NCBI GenBank assembly: GCA_019009955.1
Contig: CM032230.1
Coordinates: 31,902,001-31,966,000 of the forward strand
DNA length: 64,000 nt
Direction: 5' to 3'
Origin: Riptortus pedestris
Lineage: Eukaryota; Arthropoda; Insecta; Hemiptera; Alydidae
Shown: positions 12,913 through 25,925 of the stretch, in pieces
How the letters are laid out: each line of letters begins with the position of its first letter
How positions within the stretch are numbered: the first letter of the stretch is position 1
Program-made: the position numbers and the translations under genes
Notes under the pieces: model-generated
What the model was told of the DNA's origin: nothing
Seen by the model: only the letters and a program-made list of their open reading frames with translations
Database searches by the model: none

Positions 12913-12940
12913 GTTTCACATCATTCTGATGCCTCATCAA
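12913..12940 (-). other. CTGAWGA-N16-GAAAC module (hammerhead-core-like)
   Basis: The minus strand reads (C)TTGATGA, 16 nt, GAAAC. The intervening bases form a CATCA/TGATG stem with a GAA loop. See the finding on the seven-copy module; a matching copy lies at 29834-29861. Confidence 0.35.
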
Positions 12941-13039
12941 GAGCATTTATACATACGTACATGAAAACGTATTTTACAACATAATCCGTCAACTGCCTAC
13001 TACTAGAATACTAGCCACTTCTAGAATGATTAAAGGATT

Positions 13040-13460
13040 AATGACGGCTACTAGTCAGCTTTTAAAATCGATATTCCTAGCATCATCAGTCAGTTCTGGC
13101 TTCTCCTGGCTGGATCTTGAAGACACAGATGTCTTCCTGTGTCCTTGGTGGAGGCTTAGAAGAGCTTAAATCGCAGCACCAGTCCCACTGCTTCGGGCGC
13201 CAATCAACTCTCACCACGCGCTTTGAACTTAAAAAAAAATACTTTATTCGTAATATAAATATTACATAGATGTGTATCGTACGGAGGCTGGGACACCATT
13301 GCTTGGGAGGAGGAAAGGAGGGGGTTTATATACAGTCATTCTTGTACGATGCTGACTCTGCTACTAGTCCTGGAGTCCTAGGATCTAAGTAACGATTTAT
13401 AGAATAGTGTGAACATATAAAACTGCTGAAAAAATCGTCTAAAATAAATTAAAAATCATA
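13040..13460 (-). mobile_element. LTR retrotransposon remnant: LTR plus primer-binding site
   Basis: On the minus strand there is a TATA box (GTATATAAACC, 13322-13333), a poly(A) signal (AATAAAG, 13242-13248), and about 40 nt further a TGGCGCCCGAAG segment (start 13202). This is the standard form of a tRNA-Lys primer-binding site placed just after a 5' LTR. The order TATA, AATAAA, PBS and their spacing fit an LTR R-U5 boundary. Sequence downstream (to about 13040) would be the untranslated leader. No gag/pol follows, so only the 5' end survives. LTR outer limits are uncertain. Confidence 0.5.
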
Positions 13461-13979
13461 TTATTATTATTTGCATTTTTTATTCCTTTAAAAAAAAAAT
13501 AAATAACCTTTCCCGTAGTTTCAATTAAATACATATTTTCATTACTCGTTCGCTTGGTCATGCTTTCTTTTTTATCATTAGATTGTTTCTGGCGCCTTGA
13601 GGTATTCTTCCCGAAACTAACTCTTAAATGTGGAATTTTTAAAAATACTTCTAAAGCAACAAAATGCTTACTTTAGAACAATATAGGACATGGAGTAATA
13701 ACAAGTAACATTCGTTTTTCAAATTATTAAGCTTCCTTTCCCATGGAAACTCTTTCTTTAAACACATGTTTATGTGGAATACCATTTTTCATGACTTTCA
13801 GATTGAATGTCTATACTCTTTTTTACTGTCTCAAGAGAGTTTCATGGACTTTAAATACTCCAATAAACAGTGACTGTACCAATGTAATCTCAGACTGGGA
13901 TATCAATGCAAATGATAAAGATACACTTATAATATTTTCTACAAATAGGTACTATAATACAAATATATATAGATGTACC

Positions 13980-13980
<1 letters not shown>
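13461..13980. other. Unassigned AT-rich intergenic DNA
   Basis: No recognisable feature. Confidence 0.4.

Positions 13981-13982
<2 letters not shown>

Positions 13983-14067
<85 letters not shown>
13983..14067. repeat. Compound (CT)n-(TA)n microsatellite
   Basis: About 14 CT units run directly into about 25 TA units. The frames that cross it (LSLSLYIYIY on +, and the reverse) are artefacts of the repeat. Confidence 0.95.
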
Positions 14068-14070
<3 letters not shown>

Positions 14071-15086
14071 TGTGATAGAGAGAGATAGGAAATATTTGTT
14101 ACTGATTTAATATACTTGCTAGTCATAAGCTGGAGCAAAGCATCTAATCTAGAGTAGGTCTTTAGCATCACCTCCCATTGATGTTGTTTGTATTCAGTAG
14201 TCCTTTTCAGACAGCTGTTTAATCAGACTACCCTCTCTGCGGAGAGCACTCATGTAATGACTTAGGACCGGGCTGGATTCCGTAAAAGGACCAAGAAAAG
14301 TCATTTCAAATCAGCTTCTACGGGATCAACATTCCCCTTTTACGAATAATAAAAGAGCAAAAATTGAAAATTGTGACGCAGTTATTCCTAACCTTTTAGC
14401 AGTCTTCATTTTATGTAAAGCTCTCATGATAATCAAAAAAAAAAAAAACAATTTAAAATATGAATATATTTTAATTTTGCTGATTCGAATATTTGGACTA
14501 TATTGCAGTCAATCCTTCCAAAAATTAGTATCCTGTTTTCGACTGGAGAAAAGTATAATTTTTATAATCAAATATCTACTACTAAGGAGAAAAAAGTCAA
14601 CCCTTTTTGAACCTACTATATTCGTGTGGATAGGGTCTGAGTGCAAAGGAAATGGCAGCATTTTAAAAGTAGTAGAAATCCTCCAATTATAATTTATCCT
14701 TCTGGAGGGTTTCAAAAGCCCATGTTGTCATCTTCAGAGCTTGAAAGGCACTAGGACAAGCGGAATGTGTATCGAAAGGCCGTAATTAATTATTTTTGTG
14801 GCGTTGTTTCAGGCTTTTTGGAAGAATGAAAGGCACAATCCCATTCTATCATAAAATTTAGTCTGGATAGCTAAAACTCTAATTTAAATCCCTACTCCCT
14901 TTCCATAGACAAACAGAAATAACTGTCTTCACATTCAAATACTAACCAAAACTGATTAACAGTCTACCTATTGATTTCGCAATACAACAGGATTGCATAT
15001 ACTATCGAAAAAAAACCAACTACATGATATGCCGGAATAGTGTAGGTCAATATAATAATATTATTTTATCATTATTATTATTAATT
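14068..15086. other. Unassigned intergenic DNA
   Basis: No gene. It contains one hammerhead-core-like module at 14709-14737 on the minus strand (CTGAAGA, 17 nt, GAAAC). Confidence 0.4.
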
Positions 15087-15203
15087 GATATCCACTTTTT
15101 CCTTCTAAGGCGGACAGAATATCTACAGGTTGCCACCCTTTTCTAGCCATAGTGGAACTAAGGATTTTACTTATAGAGTTAGCCACTAAATAAATTCCTA
15201 AAG
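15087..15203 (-). repeat. tRNA-derived SINE, 5'-truncated
   Basis: Only the 3' body survives (ccactttttccttctaaggc, then ttctagcca-agtgga-ctaaggatttta, and gttagccactaaataaattcct). The tRNA-like head is missing. Confidence 0.7.
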
Positions 15204-15309
15204 GTTTGAGCTAGGGAAGTCGAGAGGTCCGTGCGGTTTTTAATACCTCCTATCGTTAGTAAATTGAAAAATCATACGTCATGTTCATGCTGTTGCATTT
15301 AGCTGTGCA

Positions 15310-16020
15310 CATCCCCATTTTAGTAGATTTTTTTCACATTTATATATAAATATCAAGTTACTTAACGGCTGAAATGAAATCAGTGGGAGGGGTGAATGGG
15401 GATTTTTAAAATTCTATATATGCTCCTAATTATGAATTGGGCCAAAAACCGATATAAATATATAGTATCGATCTTATTCCAAATTCTTAAAAAAATTGTT
15501 ATTTGAACTTTTTCTCAAACTTAAATATTAACAGAGATATTAGCATTTTTTTTAAATGGTAAAATGGTTAAAGTGGTCATCGCACGTTAGCAATAAGCCA
15601 AATATGTCATGAAACGTCTTATTACCTTACGATCGTCTTATTAATTTTGGCTTAAATGACAAATATTGTTTTGATTGGGCCATTACTATGTTAGTTACAT
15701 GCAAAAATGTAGTGCCATCATCAGTTAAGACTTTAAGGTGATGACTCAAAAAAATTGATAACATCTATTGTGTACACGATATTTTACGGTTCATACACTA
15801 AAGATCATATTCATTAATGTCTGAAATAGGACTTGAATAGAGGGGGGGGGGTTAAAGGGGGAGGGGGATTAAAAAATTCAAATTATCTCCGTTATTATCC
15901 CAATAGGAGAATGATATACAATATATTTTATTAAACTAACGGTGCTCTTCAATTGTTGTTCTAAAAATGTATATTCTCGTAGCTGAAAAATATTTATTAT
16001 GCGAGTTATTAGTATTTTAT
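15310..16020 (-). mobile_element. Diverged HINE-like core segments (two)
   Basis: 15310-15620 and about 15770-16020 both match the core in reverse orientation (cggctgaaat, then cagtgggaggggt, agagatattagcat; and ttcaaattatctccgttatt). The second belongs to the variant also found upstream of the protease at 42.1 kb. Confidence 0.55.
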
Positions 16021-16054
16021 TGTTTTATCCTAAATTAAACCCACTAGTCATCGA

Positions 16055-16181
16055 ATTTTAGCAGATTTCCCTTCAGGGAAATCAGCTATTGAGGTTGTAC
16101 TCATGACGCGATTCTCAAAATTTTTCTTCAAATGTCCATCGATCCTACCCAGGAGATGACGAAAATGAGACCCTTACAAAA

Positions 16182-16235
<54 letters not shown>

Positions 16236-16725
16236 TTGTATGTTACCGCTCAAGCGGTCGCAATTATTATTTAATCGTTACCAAACTCGATATTTAGCCG
16301 TTTTATGAAAAAAGAAAAATCAAGTTCGTTAACGGCTGAAATCGGACCAGTGGGGGGGGGTTAGAGGGAGGGATTTTTGAAAATTCGAAATATCTCCGTT
16401 ACCATACGTCGAATCAAAAAATTGTATAGGACCAATCGTATTGCAAATTAAATTTACTGTAAATATTGTTCTATACATTTATTCTCTATCTTCAATATTA
16501 ACCGAGATATTTGCATTTGTATTGTGTATGTGGTCAGCAGGAGTCGGCTATGTTCGGGACATTCCGCCGAGAGCTAGGGCGGCCGTTTTCGTCACTAATC
16601 GTCCTTCGTGAATAGGTTTAGAGATTCATTACAACTACTGTTGTTATTAGGCAGATTTCTCTATTGTAAAACTTCACGTGGAAATCTGCGTAGTTTACTC
16701 AGCCCCTGCGTGACGGACTTTTTAC
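16055..16725 (-). mobile_element. HINE-like element, subfamily A, full length
   Basis: On the minus strand the 5' end is TAAAAAGTCCGTCACGCAGG (about 16725) and the 3' end is the palindrome plus CTGCTAAAA (about 16055). It contains the subfamily A 5' block (gcctaataacaacagtagt), the GGGGGG core, and about 22 TA units at 16185-16230 in the fixed position. TAAAA is found at both edges. Confidence 0.8.
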
Positions 16726-19700
16726 ATATGAGAATACAAGGCGAGAAAACATTGTCAGTGTGTCATTCCACTCAGTGGGAAATTTGCTAAGTTAACAGTT
16801 TTTTTTTTCTTTGTTTACAGTACTATAATTACATGTTGTGCAGGAAACACTATTTTATAAACATAAAGCGCCCTAAAAGCCATCCAAACTTCTAAAACTT
16901 TGTAAGTCCATCAAAGCACATTGGGTAAAAGCTTGCCGACAGGCTATTCTTAATTAAAGTTTCAAAACCTAATTTAGTTTGAGAGTAATAATGAGAGGAA
17001 GCTATGTGGGTACAAAACTGCCTTAAGATAAATAGAGAGAAAGTGAGAAGGAATAACGCTGGGGGAGCGATTGAGTTTGGAGTTATAAAACCAAAAAGTG
17101 AAAGAAGTCTTAGCTCTCCCCCCACTAAAGACGGGACTGCAAATTAAGGGGACCTTTCAGCCCCAGCTACATGGAAGTCGGACAACTTTCTTTGAATTAA
17201 TCCCTTTTCATTTAAATAAGCTTTGGTCCTTGTTTTCCTTGGCCGACATTGCCTCTGCTCTCATCTAAAAAGGAAACTAACTAACCCAACTTTCTTAGAG
17301 TATTCCCTCCTAATTATTCTCTAATGAATGGGGGGCGGAAAAAACGTTATCACTGATTTTCAAAAAGAGCAGTCCATAGACTTTTATCATTAATTGGTGC
17401 TTTTACATTTTTCGGAAGTTTAGTCGACAAATTATAATTTAATTATTCTCCAAGCAATGATTTGAGACTAAAATAAGGGTTCTTATTTTTGAAGTAGTGA
17501 AAATTAAGTGTTTTACAAAATATGCCTCTACAAACTATCTTCAAGTTATTTTGTTTAAAAGAGTATAACTAATTAATGAAATATTTGCATGAAAAGGAAT
17601 TATTATTGAATTTCTGACTAAAAAATTTTAAAAAAAAATCTGTAAAATAAATTTCTTTTCAATCAACTTGAATAATCTTAAACGTACATTTCTAGTACCA
17701 CAAAATATGCACTTACTCCTATAAATTCATACTTTTCTCTCTGACTGTAGATTAAAAAAATATACTCAATTTTTCATGAGGAATTCGGACTTTCCCAGTA
17801 AGTAATAGTTTCCTGATTTAATTAATGAAACGTGAAAACAGACTTATGTAATGGCAAAACAAGCCATAATATCCTCCTAAAATATTGCACGAACAATTTC
17901 GTTGTGTCCATCCACACTCGCTGGCTATTGTTCCATTTATTTACTTTCCGATGTAATGTGACTTGGCTTGTCCAACTTTATGTGGGAAAACTGTTTGAAT
18001 CGTTGAAATTTAATGTAATTTTTATCATTAAGTTTATAATACATTTTATTATTTAATTTGTTTTTCCATTGTTATGAGAATTTTTACGGTTTTCTGCAAA
18101 TTAACTTTTACTTTTAACAAGTCTCCAAAGAAGTAAGTTAAATGAGCTGATATTATTTCATTTCAATACCAATTTATCTTGTCTAACCTATTTCAATATT
18201 CGCTCTTTTCCATGGGATCTTTGTAAAAATATAATTATATTTTCATTTAATTTAGCCATCACTGCATTTATTTTTTATGGATTTTATAATTGCAATATGT
18301 TATAAATAATAATATTTTAATTAAAATTTTATGCCTTAAAAAAAGCGAAATATTCTGAAGGGGTTCCTGCTGTTTTTACTTATAATATAAGCCGATTCTA
18401 CTAACAGGTCGTATATTTTTTTCATCCCCCACTTAAATTGTTCATTAAATATCACTGTGCATTTAGTAGACCTGTAGTCTTTTCAGATTGCACTGTATTT
18501 CCACTCTGATCCTTGCCGAATAAAAGGGATACTTGCTAGTCTTTGCCTATTCTATCGATCATCAAAGTACTTGATCATGTGCCAAAGTATTTATGAGGGC
18601 TACTATAACTCACCTAAGAAATGAACAAAAATATTAAATGATAAAAACATGATTTAAAATACAAAATTTATTAATAATAAGTTGACAATCATAAAGATAA
18701 CAAATATCCTTACTCATCAGCTAGAGCTCCATAAAATAATAATGTAGTGAAGGTGTAAGGCAGATGATTTAAGAAGAAAGGCGATCTTAATCATTACATT
18801 TAATGATCTTGATTAATGCTCAACGGTTCATTAAGCGATTCATTACGATCAGAATAAAATTATGCCGGTAATATTTCTCTATATTCAATCACTGATTGGG
18901 AATTTAAAAGAAAGAAAAGATAAAGATCCAGTTTTTAACCAATAACTGGAAGGTTTCTGAAAACTTAAGCCCTCCGGACGTTGATAAAGCTTGTGTATTG
19001 ACTAATTAAGATTAGTATACAGCAACAATTACAGTTTTTCCTTCCCATTTATGCGGGAGATAATGTGAGTTATTATTTAGTCACTAAATGTAGTAAGAAG
19101 GCCTTAGCAAAAAGTTACAATTTAGTCTGCAGACACCTTTCATAAATAAAAATTACATAGGTTCATGTCAAGTTTGACATTTAGTTATTACCACTAGTTT
19201 TCTCCTTGTAAACGGTCAATTTTTCTAGGCATTTGGTGGAAAATTCGACTACATACAAGATTTGACATAAAGTCTTGGAGCTAATAACGTGTCCAGTTCA
19301 TCAAACAGGAAATTTTTTCATGTTCAGGTTGAATCAAAATTTGTTTGTAAGTATTTGTATTTTGTGAATAAATGTTAGTATACACTGGGTAATTATTGTA
19401 AATATTTTGGCGGATAGTAAAGAACTTAAGGAATCATTGCATATCAAGCATTTTTCCTCCTATTCTTAATGCATGTAAATTAGTCTTTCAAGAATGCTTT
19501 ATTAATTAGCTACTCTAGGTCCGTTTGTTCACTCTGACTGTCAGCTTCATGACTTGAAGATGAGGGGACAGCTGATCATCATTTTTCTCAAATTGACTCA
19601 ATCATATACTGAAAATATATTTTTGCCTCATGAATTTTCACCATTAGTTTAACAAAATAAATTTTAAAACACCTCAAATATTAAGTTTATGAATTTGGTC

Positions 19701-20142
19701 ATTCATAATTTTTTATAAATCAAATATAATTGGCAGGTTCGAAGCAATATAATCGAAATGGCAGTGAAAGCAGATAATGAGAGGATGCAAGGAGGATTGG
19801 AGGGGGTATTAAATGAAGTGCAATGCTGTGAATAGGCGAGCCCCTGGGGACCTCTGATAGCAGGCCTGCTTTGTCCCGACAGCTTTACACGTCCTGCTTT
19901 ATCTACCACCATTTTATTGCTCCGTCAAGCCAATTCAAATTGGAGTGCAGCGAATATTAACAGATACACGATCGAGAGGCGATTATTAATTACTGCTAGA
20001 AATGTCGCTTCCAATCAAGTAAAGGTTTTCTTTGTTCTAATAATTTAAAATAGTTACATATTACAAATAAATTTGATAAACCTTAGGCAGAGAGTAAGTA
20101 AACGTTTGGGGCCAACAAAAACGTCTGAAAATATAAAAAGTC
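16726..20142. other. Largest repeat-poor block
   Basis: 3.4 kb without a recognised transposon, microsatellite or coding exon. 16980-17350 and 19740-19910 are less AT-rich. No codon-like constraint or homologous domain could be seen in the open frames there (for example 16892-17125 minus, 19703-19912 minus). This could be regulatory or simply old DNA. Confidence 0.4.
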
Positions 20143-20556
20143 ATTTTCATAGGGGCTGTATAAGATTAGCAGAATTCCCTAATATTGAAGTGACACACTA
20201 ATGATCTCTTCTCAACAAATATTTGTTAATATTCAGGATTTAAAAATAAAAATTATGTAGCTATATTTGTAGTAAATTAAATTGATTAAATTGCAATACG
20301 TATGGTTTTATTACATTTTTCGATTGGACGTATAATATGGGCGATTTTCGAAATTGCCCCTCGAAACCCTCCCTTGAACAGGTCCGATTTCAATCATTAA
20401 CCTACTTCATTTTTAATTTTACATAAAACGTTTAAATGCCTCACTTTCGTCATCTCCTGGGTAGATTCCATGGAAAATTAAAGAAATATTTCAAATATCC
20501 AGTTACGAGTACAACTTCATTAGCTAACTTCACCCAAGGGAAATCTCGTAAAACGA
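20143..20556 (+). mobile_element. Old HINE-like element without TA tract
   Basis: It keeps the overall order (ggggctg..aga-ttagcag, atttttcgattggacgtata, tccgatttcaatcattaa, ttcgtcatctcctgggtaga, cccaagggaaatct) but has many substitutions and no microsatellite at the expected place. It may therefore be the oldest copy in the window. Confidence 0.6.
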
Positions 20557-21499
20557 AATTATATATATATTGAGAACTTACTTTATAACAAGGAGCATGC
20601 CTTACATCAAAACACATTTACACAATAAAACGGAAGATAAAAATGTTTGTAATAAAAAATAACATAGAAACGTAACATAAAATCCTGCAAAAAAATGTTC
20701 TACATGGATAGGGAAGTGGTATAAATGTTAAACACAAAATATCTATTTACTTAGAACGACGTAAATGAGACTGATTTTTGAGTTTAATAATTCCGAAATT
20801 TGCATGGAATAGAGGAAGAAACGTCTCAATATTAACCTACAATCAACTTTCATTAATTATATAAATTCTTATAATGCCATGAGATTATTCTTTATTAGAA
20901 AATAGTCCAATAGGCTGAAAATTCAATACTAAACCTTCATAATCAAGATTACATAGATATACACAGTATATATTTAATTTAGGCACTCATAGAAAAAAAA
21001 ATCTACAGTTTAAATAGTTATGAGTCATCGATATTATACTGTAGTTTTAACCATGAGTTCAGGGCCCACTACAATAACTTGCCATATTTCTTTCTATGTT
21101 TAGGTATTGACGCGAAGTGATACATTATGGATTAAATGTCTACTGATATATAACCACAATATTTTATATTTTTGTTAAGAATAAAGACTTTATTTTAATT
21201 TAGGCAAAAATACATGTATCATTCTAATGATCAACCGTTAAAAAATATGTTATTTTTAATTCAATTTTTTAAAATCTAAATTTAAGAATTCCTAGCGGTT
21301 TTTCATCTGAATTAAAATGTTCTTATTTTTAACTTCCAGATCGATTTTAGACTTGGTGAACGATTATCTTCTCCACAATTTCTAGGCACTGCATCCTTTG
21401 CAAGGGAACTGTGCCACGGTCTTATACTATTCAGTGCGGTCTGCATTTAGAATACTCCATTTTTAGACACTAGCTTCCAGAAGTCTACCCTGATCCCAA
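20557..21499. other. Unassigned AT-rich intergenic DNA
   Basis: Nothing recognised. Confidence 0.4.
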
Positions 21500-21900
21500 C
21501 CATCTTAGCCTGGCTTGTTCCTCCTCTAGCACTCTTTTCTTACTTCTCCAAAATTATGAGCTCCAAGAGCTCTTTTCTCTTCAACCAGCAATGCTCTCCT
21601 TTTCCCCTTGGTATGAGTATTCCGTGTACGAGTGCTTCGACTGAAGTGTTGTCTTGATGGCCTCCTTGTATATTTGCATTTTAGCCTACCCGATATATCT
21701 CTCAAGGCGGAAATATTTTTTGGAGCGCATAGAAAAACTGGCTCTTGCATTCATTCCTGCTCCTTCATTATTACAATCATTGATTACTCTTCCCAAGTAT
21801 TTATAGGTGCTACAACTAGATAACTGAAACTCTCCCGATCCAGAACCATAATTCTCCCTGGTCCAACTAGAGCTCCTCATGCTCAACCTTAGTTATTCTT
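21500..21900 (-). pseudogene. LINE fragment: RT C-terminal region (RTE-like)
   Basis: Overlapping minus frames read as the post-RT region of RTE-like LINEs. A CSTYKYLGRVINDCNNEGAG segment corresponds to the widely conserved YKYLG-x-VI-ND element, and a basic stretch with NTHTKGKRRALL follows in another frame. At least one frameshift separates the pieces, so it is dead. Confidence 0.6.
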
Positions 21901-24475
21901 TGCTCGAGAATCTTACACTGCTCTTGCAAACTGTCAGATCACAAGGTAATGCCACGATATTTCAACCAGTGACTAATACATCGTCAGCATAAATCATAGG
22001 GTTTTTAATCACCTATATATTATACGAACAGGATTCACAAGTCAATACTGAACGCATGCCACTTCCCGGGCGTGGTTTAAACCGACAATTTATAATAGAC
22101 CCCCTTACGTTAAGCGAGTCACATCCCCAATTGCACCAGAGACACCAACTCCAGTACTGACCTTACAAAATGTCCTCGTCCGACCAGTCAGAATACGTGG
22201 AGAGACGACCTGCATATAGGTCAAGCTGACACAAAAAAAATCCTATTCGAATTGCCAGAGTGGGGATTTTTTAAACGAGAATATTTGAGAAAAGTGGTCA
22301 AACTCGCTTCCAAAGAAGGGGTTTAGGGAGGCGTAGCTCCCTTGCTGGTGTGAGTTAGTTTAAATTTGAAATACCTATCAAATTGTGTTTTTTTTTAATA
22401 TTCTAAATATATTTCTTGCAATGTCTATGAATCTCCTTCACTGCTTCCTTTTCACCAATTTTCAGACACTCTTCGGGCAAGACATGGATCATACTTCTGA
22501 TCTACAAGAGGAAAAAAATGCTAATTATTAATATTAGGTGAGCACGTTGAATCAGGTTATCAAGAACTCGATGTATACAGATCCTTTAAATGCTTAGCGC
22601 TTTCAGCAATTTACGCTGCCATCTTCAGTGTTACAAACAATAAAAACTATAAAAAATAGGAGTTCTGGTCTAAAAGTTAAAAATGATTTTAAAAAGTCAT
22701 GCATAAAAACTATTAATAACTTGTGAGGAGCCACAAAATTTTGTTCTTGATAACCCGACAAAATGTTTAATTGGTAAAAAATAGATCACCCGAACAAGGA
22801 AACCGAACTAAGGGCTAACGTAAATGGGACAAGATCGCTGAAGATGAAAACCAGGAATAGATTACAAATCACAAAGCTTATTGTATATATACTAAACGTA
22901 AACTATAAGTATTTTGCTTATTAGTTATTCGAAAACAAGTTCGGCTTAAAATTTTCAAGGTTTGATTCAAAACTTAGAAATTTTGAGTTAGGTGTACATG
23001 TTATTTGCAGAAAACATACAAATAATTCAATCGTGAACATATAATGAAATTCATAATGAAGATCATAAATAAAGTATAGAGTGGCGCACATAGAAGGTTC
23101 CCCGACAATTACACAATACTAGTATGAATAGTATATTCGAACTAAATAATCAAAATGTATTCATATATCCTATATTTATCCTACTCCTGTGCGTCTAGAA
23201 TTTTCAAAAACCCGTCGTCTTGATAACTTGAGGTTATGTTTTTAAGTGGTCCTGTTAACGAGAAGTAAAATGATAAAGCTGCATGAGGCCTTATTTTGAA
23301 ACATTTCTCTAAGAACATCGAGTTCAGCTGATTAGGAGAAGTACTATGAATAATATCGCAAGCCAGCTGGGAAGCTTATGAGGAATTCACTATAATCAAT
23401 AACTCCCATGCTTGGGACGTTTACACGCGTTATAATAATTTGATATGCGTAATAACCAGGCCTACCAATATCACTAGTCGGTTAATCGAATAGTACAAAA
23501 TATTAAATATGTATAAGCCCAAAACCAAATTCTAAAGAATATTAAGAATTTTTCAAAAGTAGATGGTCCTTAATTCTTCTTGTTTAATGAAATTTTTAAA
23601 AATGAACAAATATTTTCCCCTTGCTTCTTGAACTAAGAGAATAGAAATCCGATTTACTAGAAACATATCTACTGTTTTGAGGCAAACATATAAAACAAGT
23701 TAATGTGTGGTAAACATATAGAATAAATATATTGATCGATTGACGTTTGTGGAAATGATTTGAAAATCGCATCATGAGTACAACCTCAATAACTAAAACT
23801 ATTACCGAAATTAAGAAGGAGCTTCTTAAACAATATGTATATTGTACGTAAATTCTGGAACAAGCATCACAGTCATTTTTACCAAGATAAGCTGAATTGC
23901 TATGGTGCAAAATGAAAGTCTCACTGATGGTGTCATCCTCAGCCATAATAAAAACTCCATCTAAAGGAATTTAAAAATAATATATCTATTATGTATTGAA
24001 AAATGCAAGAGCAGCAGTTTTACTGTAAGCTGAAAGTGAAAAAAAAGAAGATAATAGCTCAATTAATATACTAATGTTTTAAAAATGTAAGAAACACCAA
24101 CTCGGGGAAGAATCTCAATTAACAAGATAGGTTATATAATAATTTTTGATACAACGCTTAATTACCGAGATATTTATGATTGTATATTTCATCCATTCTA
24201 TTAACCTCCATATTCCCTGGTTCGATTTTGACAACTCGAGCGTGAACTTGATCTGTAGTAATTTATTTATTTAAGAGTAGCTCCCCATCAGCTATCTACT
24301 ATTTGGGTGGTCAGTAATTGACAGCTGTTAATTGGTCCTTAGTTATGGTTATAAATATATAATCTGGTAACGATGAAAAATAATTCCAAAGTAACACACA
24401 AATACATTTTAATAGACATATTTCATAGTTCCATGTATATGTGGCTATACGGTCATGATTTATTTTTCATTATTA
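21901..24475. other. Intergenic DNA with scattered repeat relics
   Basis: No gene. A hammerhead-core-like module is at 22600-22628 (minus). A HINE-like 3' relic is at about 23756-23805 (ttgaaaatcgcatcatgagt then acaacctcaataac), and weak core similarity lies around 24155-24400. Confidence 0.4.
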
Positions 24476-24951
24476 CAAACTCCGTCACACAAGGGCTGCG
24501 TTAACTAAGCAGATTTCCCACGTGCGTCACATAGTTGCATTTATCTCAAAATTAAAGTTCAATGTGAACAATATTTGGTATTTAGACTTCAAATAAAGTG
24601 CTTCATAATATAGCAGCTTATTGTTAATATGACATAAGTAGGAGTGAGGGTTTATTGGAGGCCGAAAACTAAAAAAATTAAAATATGCCGACTAGTAATC
24701 AAGATATTGAAAAAACGTACATGGCAACATTTATAGAACATTACATTTGTAATAAGATTGTGTCTACACAATGTTTTGATGCGATGCATAATAACGGAGA
24801 TATTAAGGATTTTCGAACTTCCCCTTCTAAACTCCTACTCCAACTTGTCGGATTTCAGCCATTGACGAACTTGATCTTTTGTTTATAAAACGATAATATA
24901 TCAAGTTTCGTAACGATAAGACAAAAATTGCAACCGTATGAGTGGTAACCG

Positions 24952-25018
<67 letters not shown>
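24476..25018 (+). mobile_element. HINE-like element, subfamily B, 5' half (split by mariner)
   Basis: 5' end actccgtcacacaagggctg, then AAGCAGATTTCCCACGTG, the subfamily B block, core, and the first about 31 TA units (24957-25018). The element resumes at 25927 after the mariner. Confidence 0.8.
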
Positions 25019-25019
<1 letters not shown>

Positions 25020-25925
25020 GAGGTGCGGCTATTAAATAACGAGACTGACGCTGTAAAACATTTTATTTTTATTTCATACATTTTTACTTATTATCACCTT
25101 CAATATACACCCCTCCTTTATCCCTACAACGCTCCATGCGAACCTTCCATTGTTCGAAACAGTGCTGGAAGTCTTTTTCTGTCAGCTCCTTCAGACGCGT
25201 GCCACTTTCTCTTTCACAGCTTCAACAGACTCAAATCTTGTTCCTTTTAATGCAAATTTCACCCATTGAAAATGACCCAAACTTACTGGAAAGGATAATA
25301 ACATGTGACGAATCATGGTTTTTTATGTATGATCCTGAAACAAAGCGCCAATCCATGCACTGGAAGAGCCCATCTTCACCGAGAGCCAAAAAAGCTCGAA
25401 TTTTCGATATTCATGGGATTGTGCACTTTCACTGGGTTCCTGAAGGTCAAACGATTAATCAACATTACTACCTTCACGTTCTTGCTGAACTCCGTGAAAG
25501 AATAAGGAAAAAACGACCTGAATTGTGGAATGACAAGTCATGGGTTCTCATCCAAGACAATGCGCCGGCTCATTCCGCATTGTCTGTTAAGAGGTTTCTA
25601 GCCAAATTCAGCATACCAATGTTAGACCCACCGCCCGATTCGTCGGATCTTGCGCCGGGCGACTTCTATCCGTTTCCTCACCTGAAAATTGCATTAAAAG
25701 GAACAAGATTTGAGGCTGTTGAAGCTGTGAAAGAGAAAGAGGCACGCGTCCTGAAGGAGCTGACAGAAAAAGACTTCCAGCACTGTTTCGAACAATGGAA
25801 GGTTCGCATGGAGCGTTGTAGGGATAAAGGAGGGGTGTATATTGAAGGTGATAATAAGTAAAAATGTATGAAATAAAAATAAAATGTTTTACAGCGTCAG
25901 TCTCGTTATTTAATAGCCGCACCTC

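Noticed and set aside
25136..25246. N-terminal part of the mariner open frame as transposase
   Set aside because: It is read through the inverted copy of the element's own 3' end and has no helix-turn-helix similarity.
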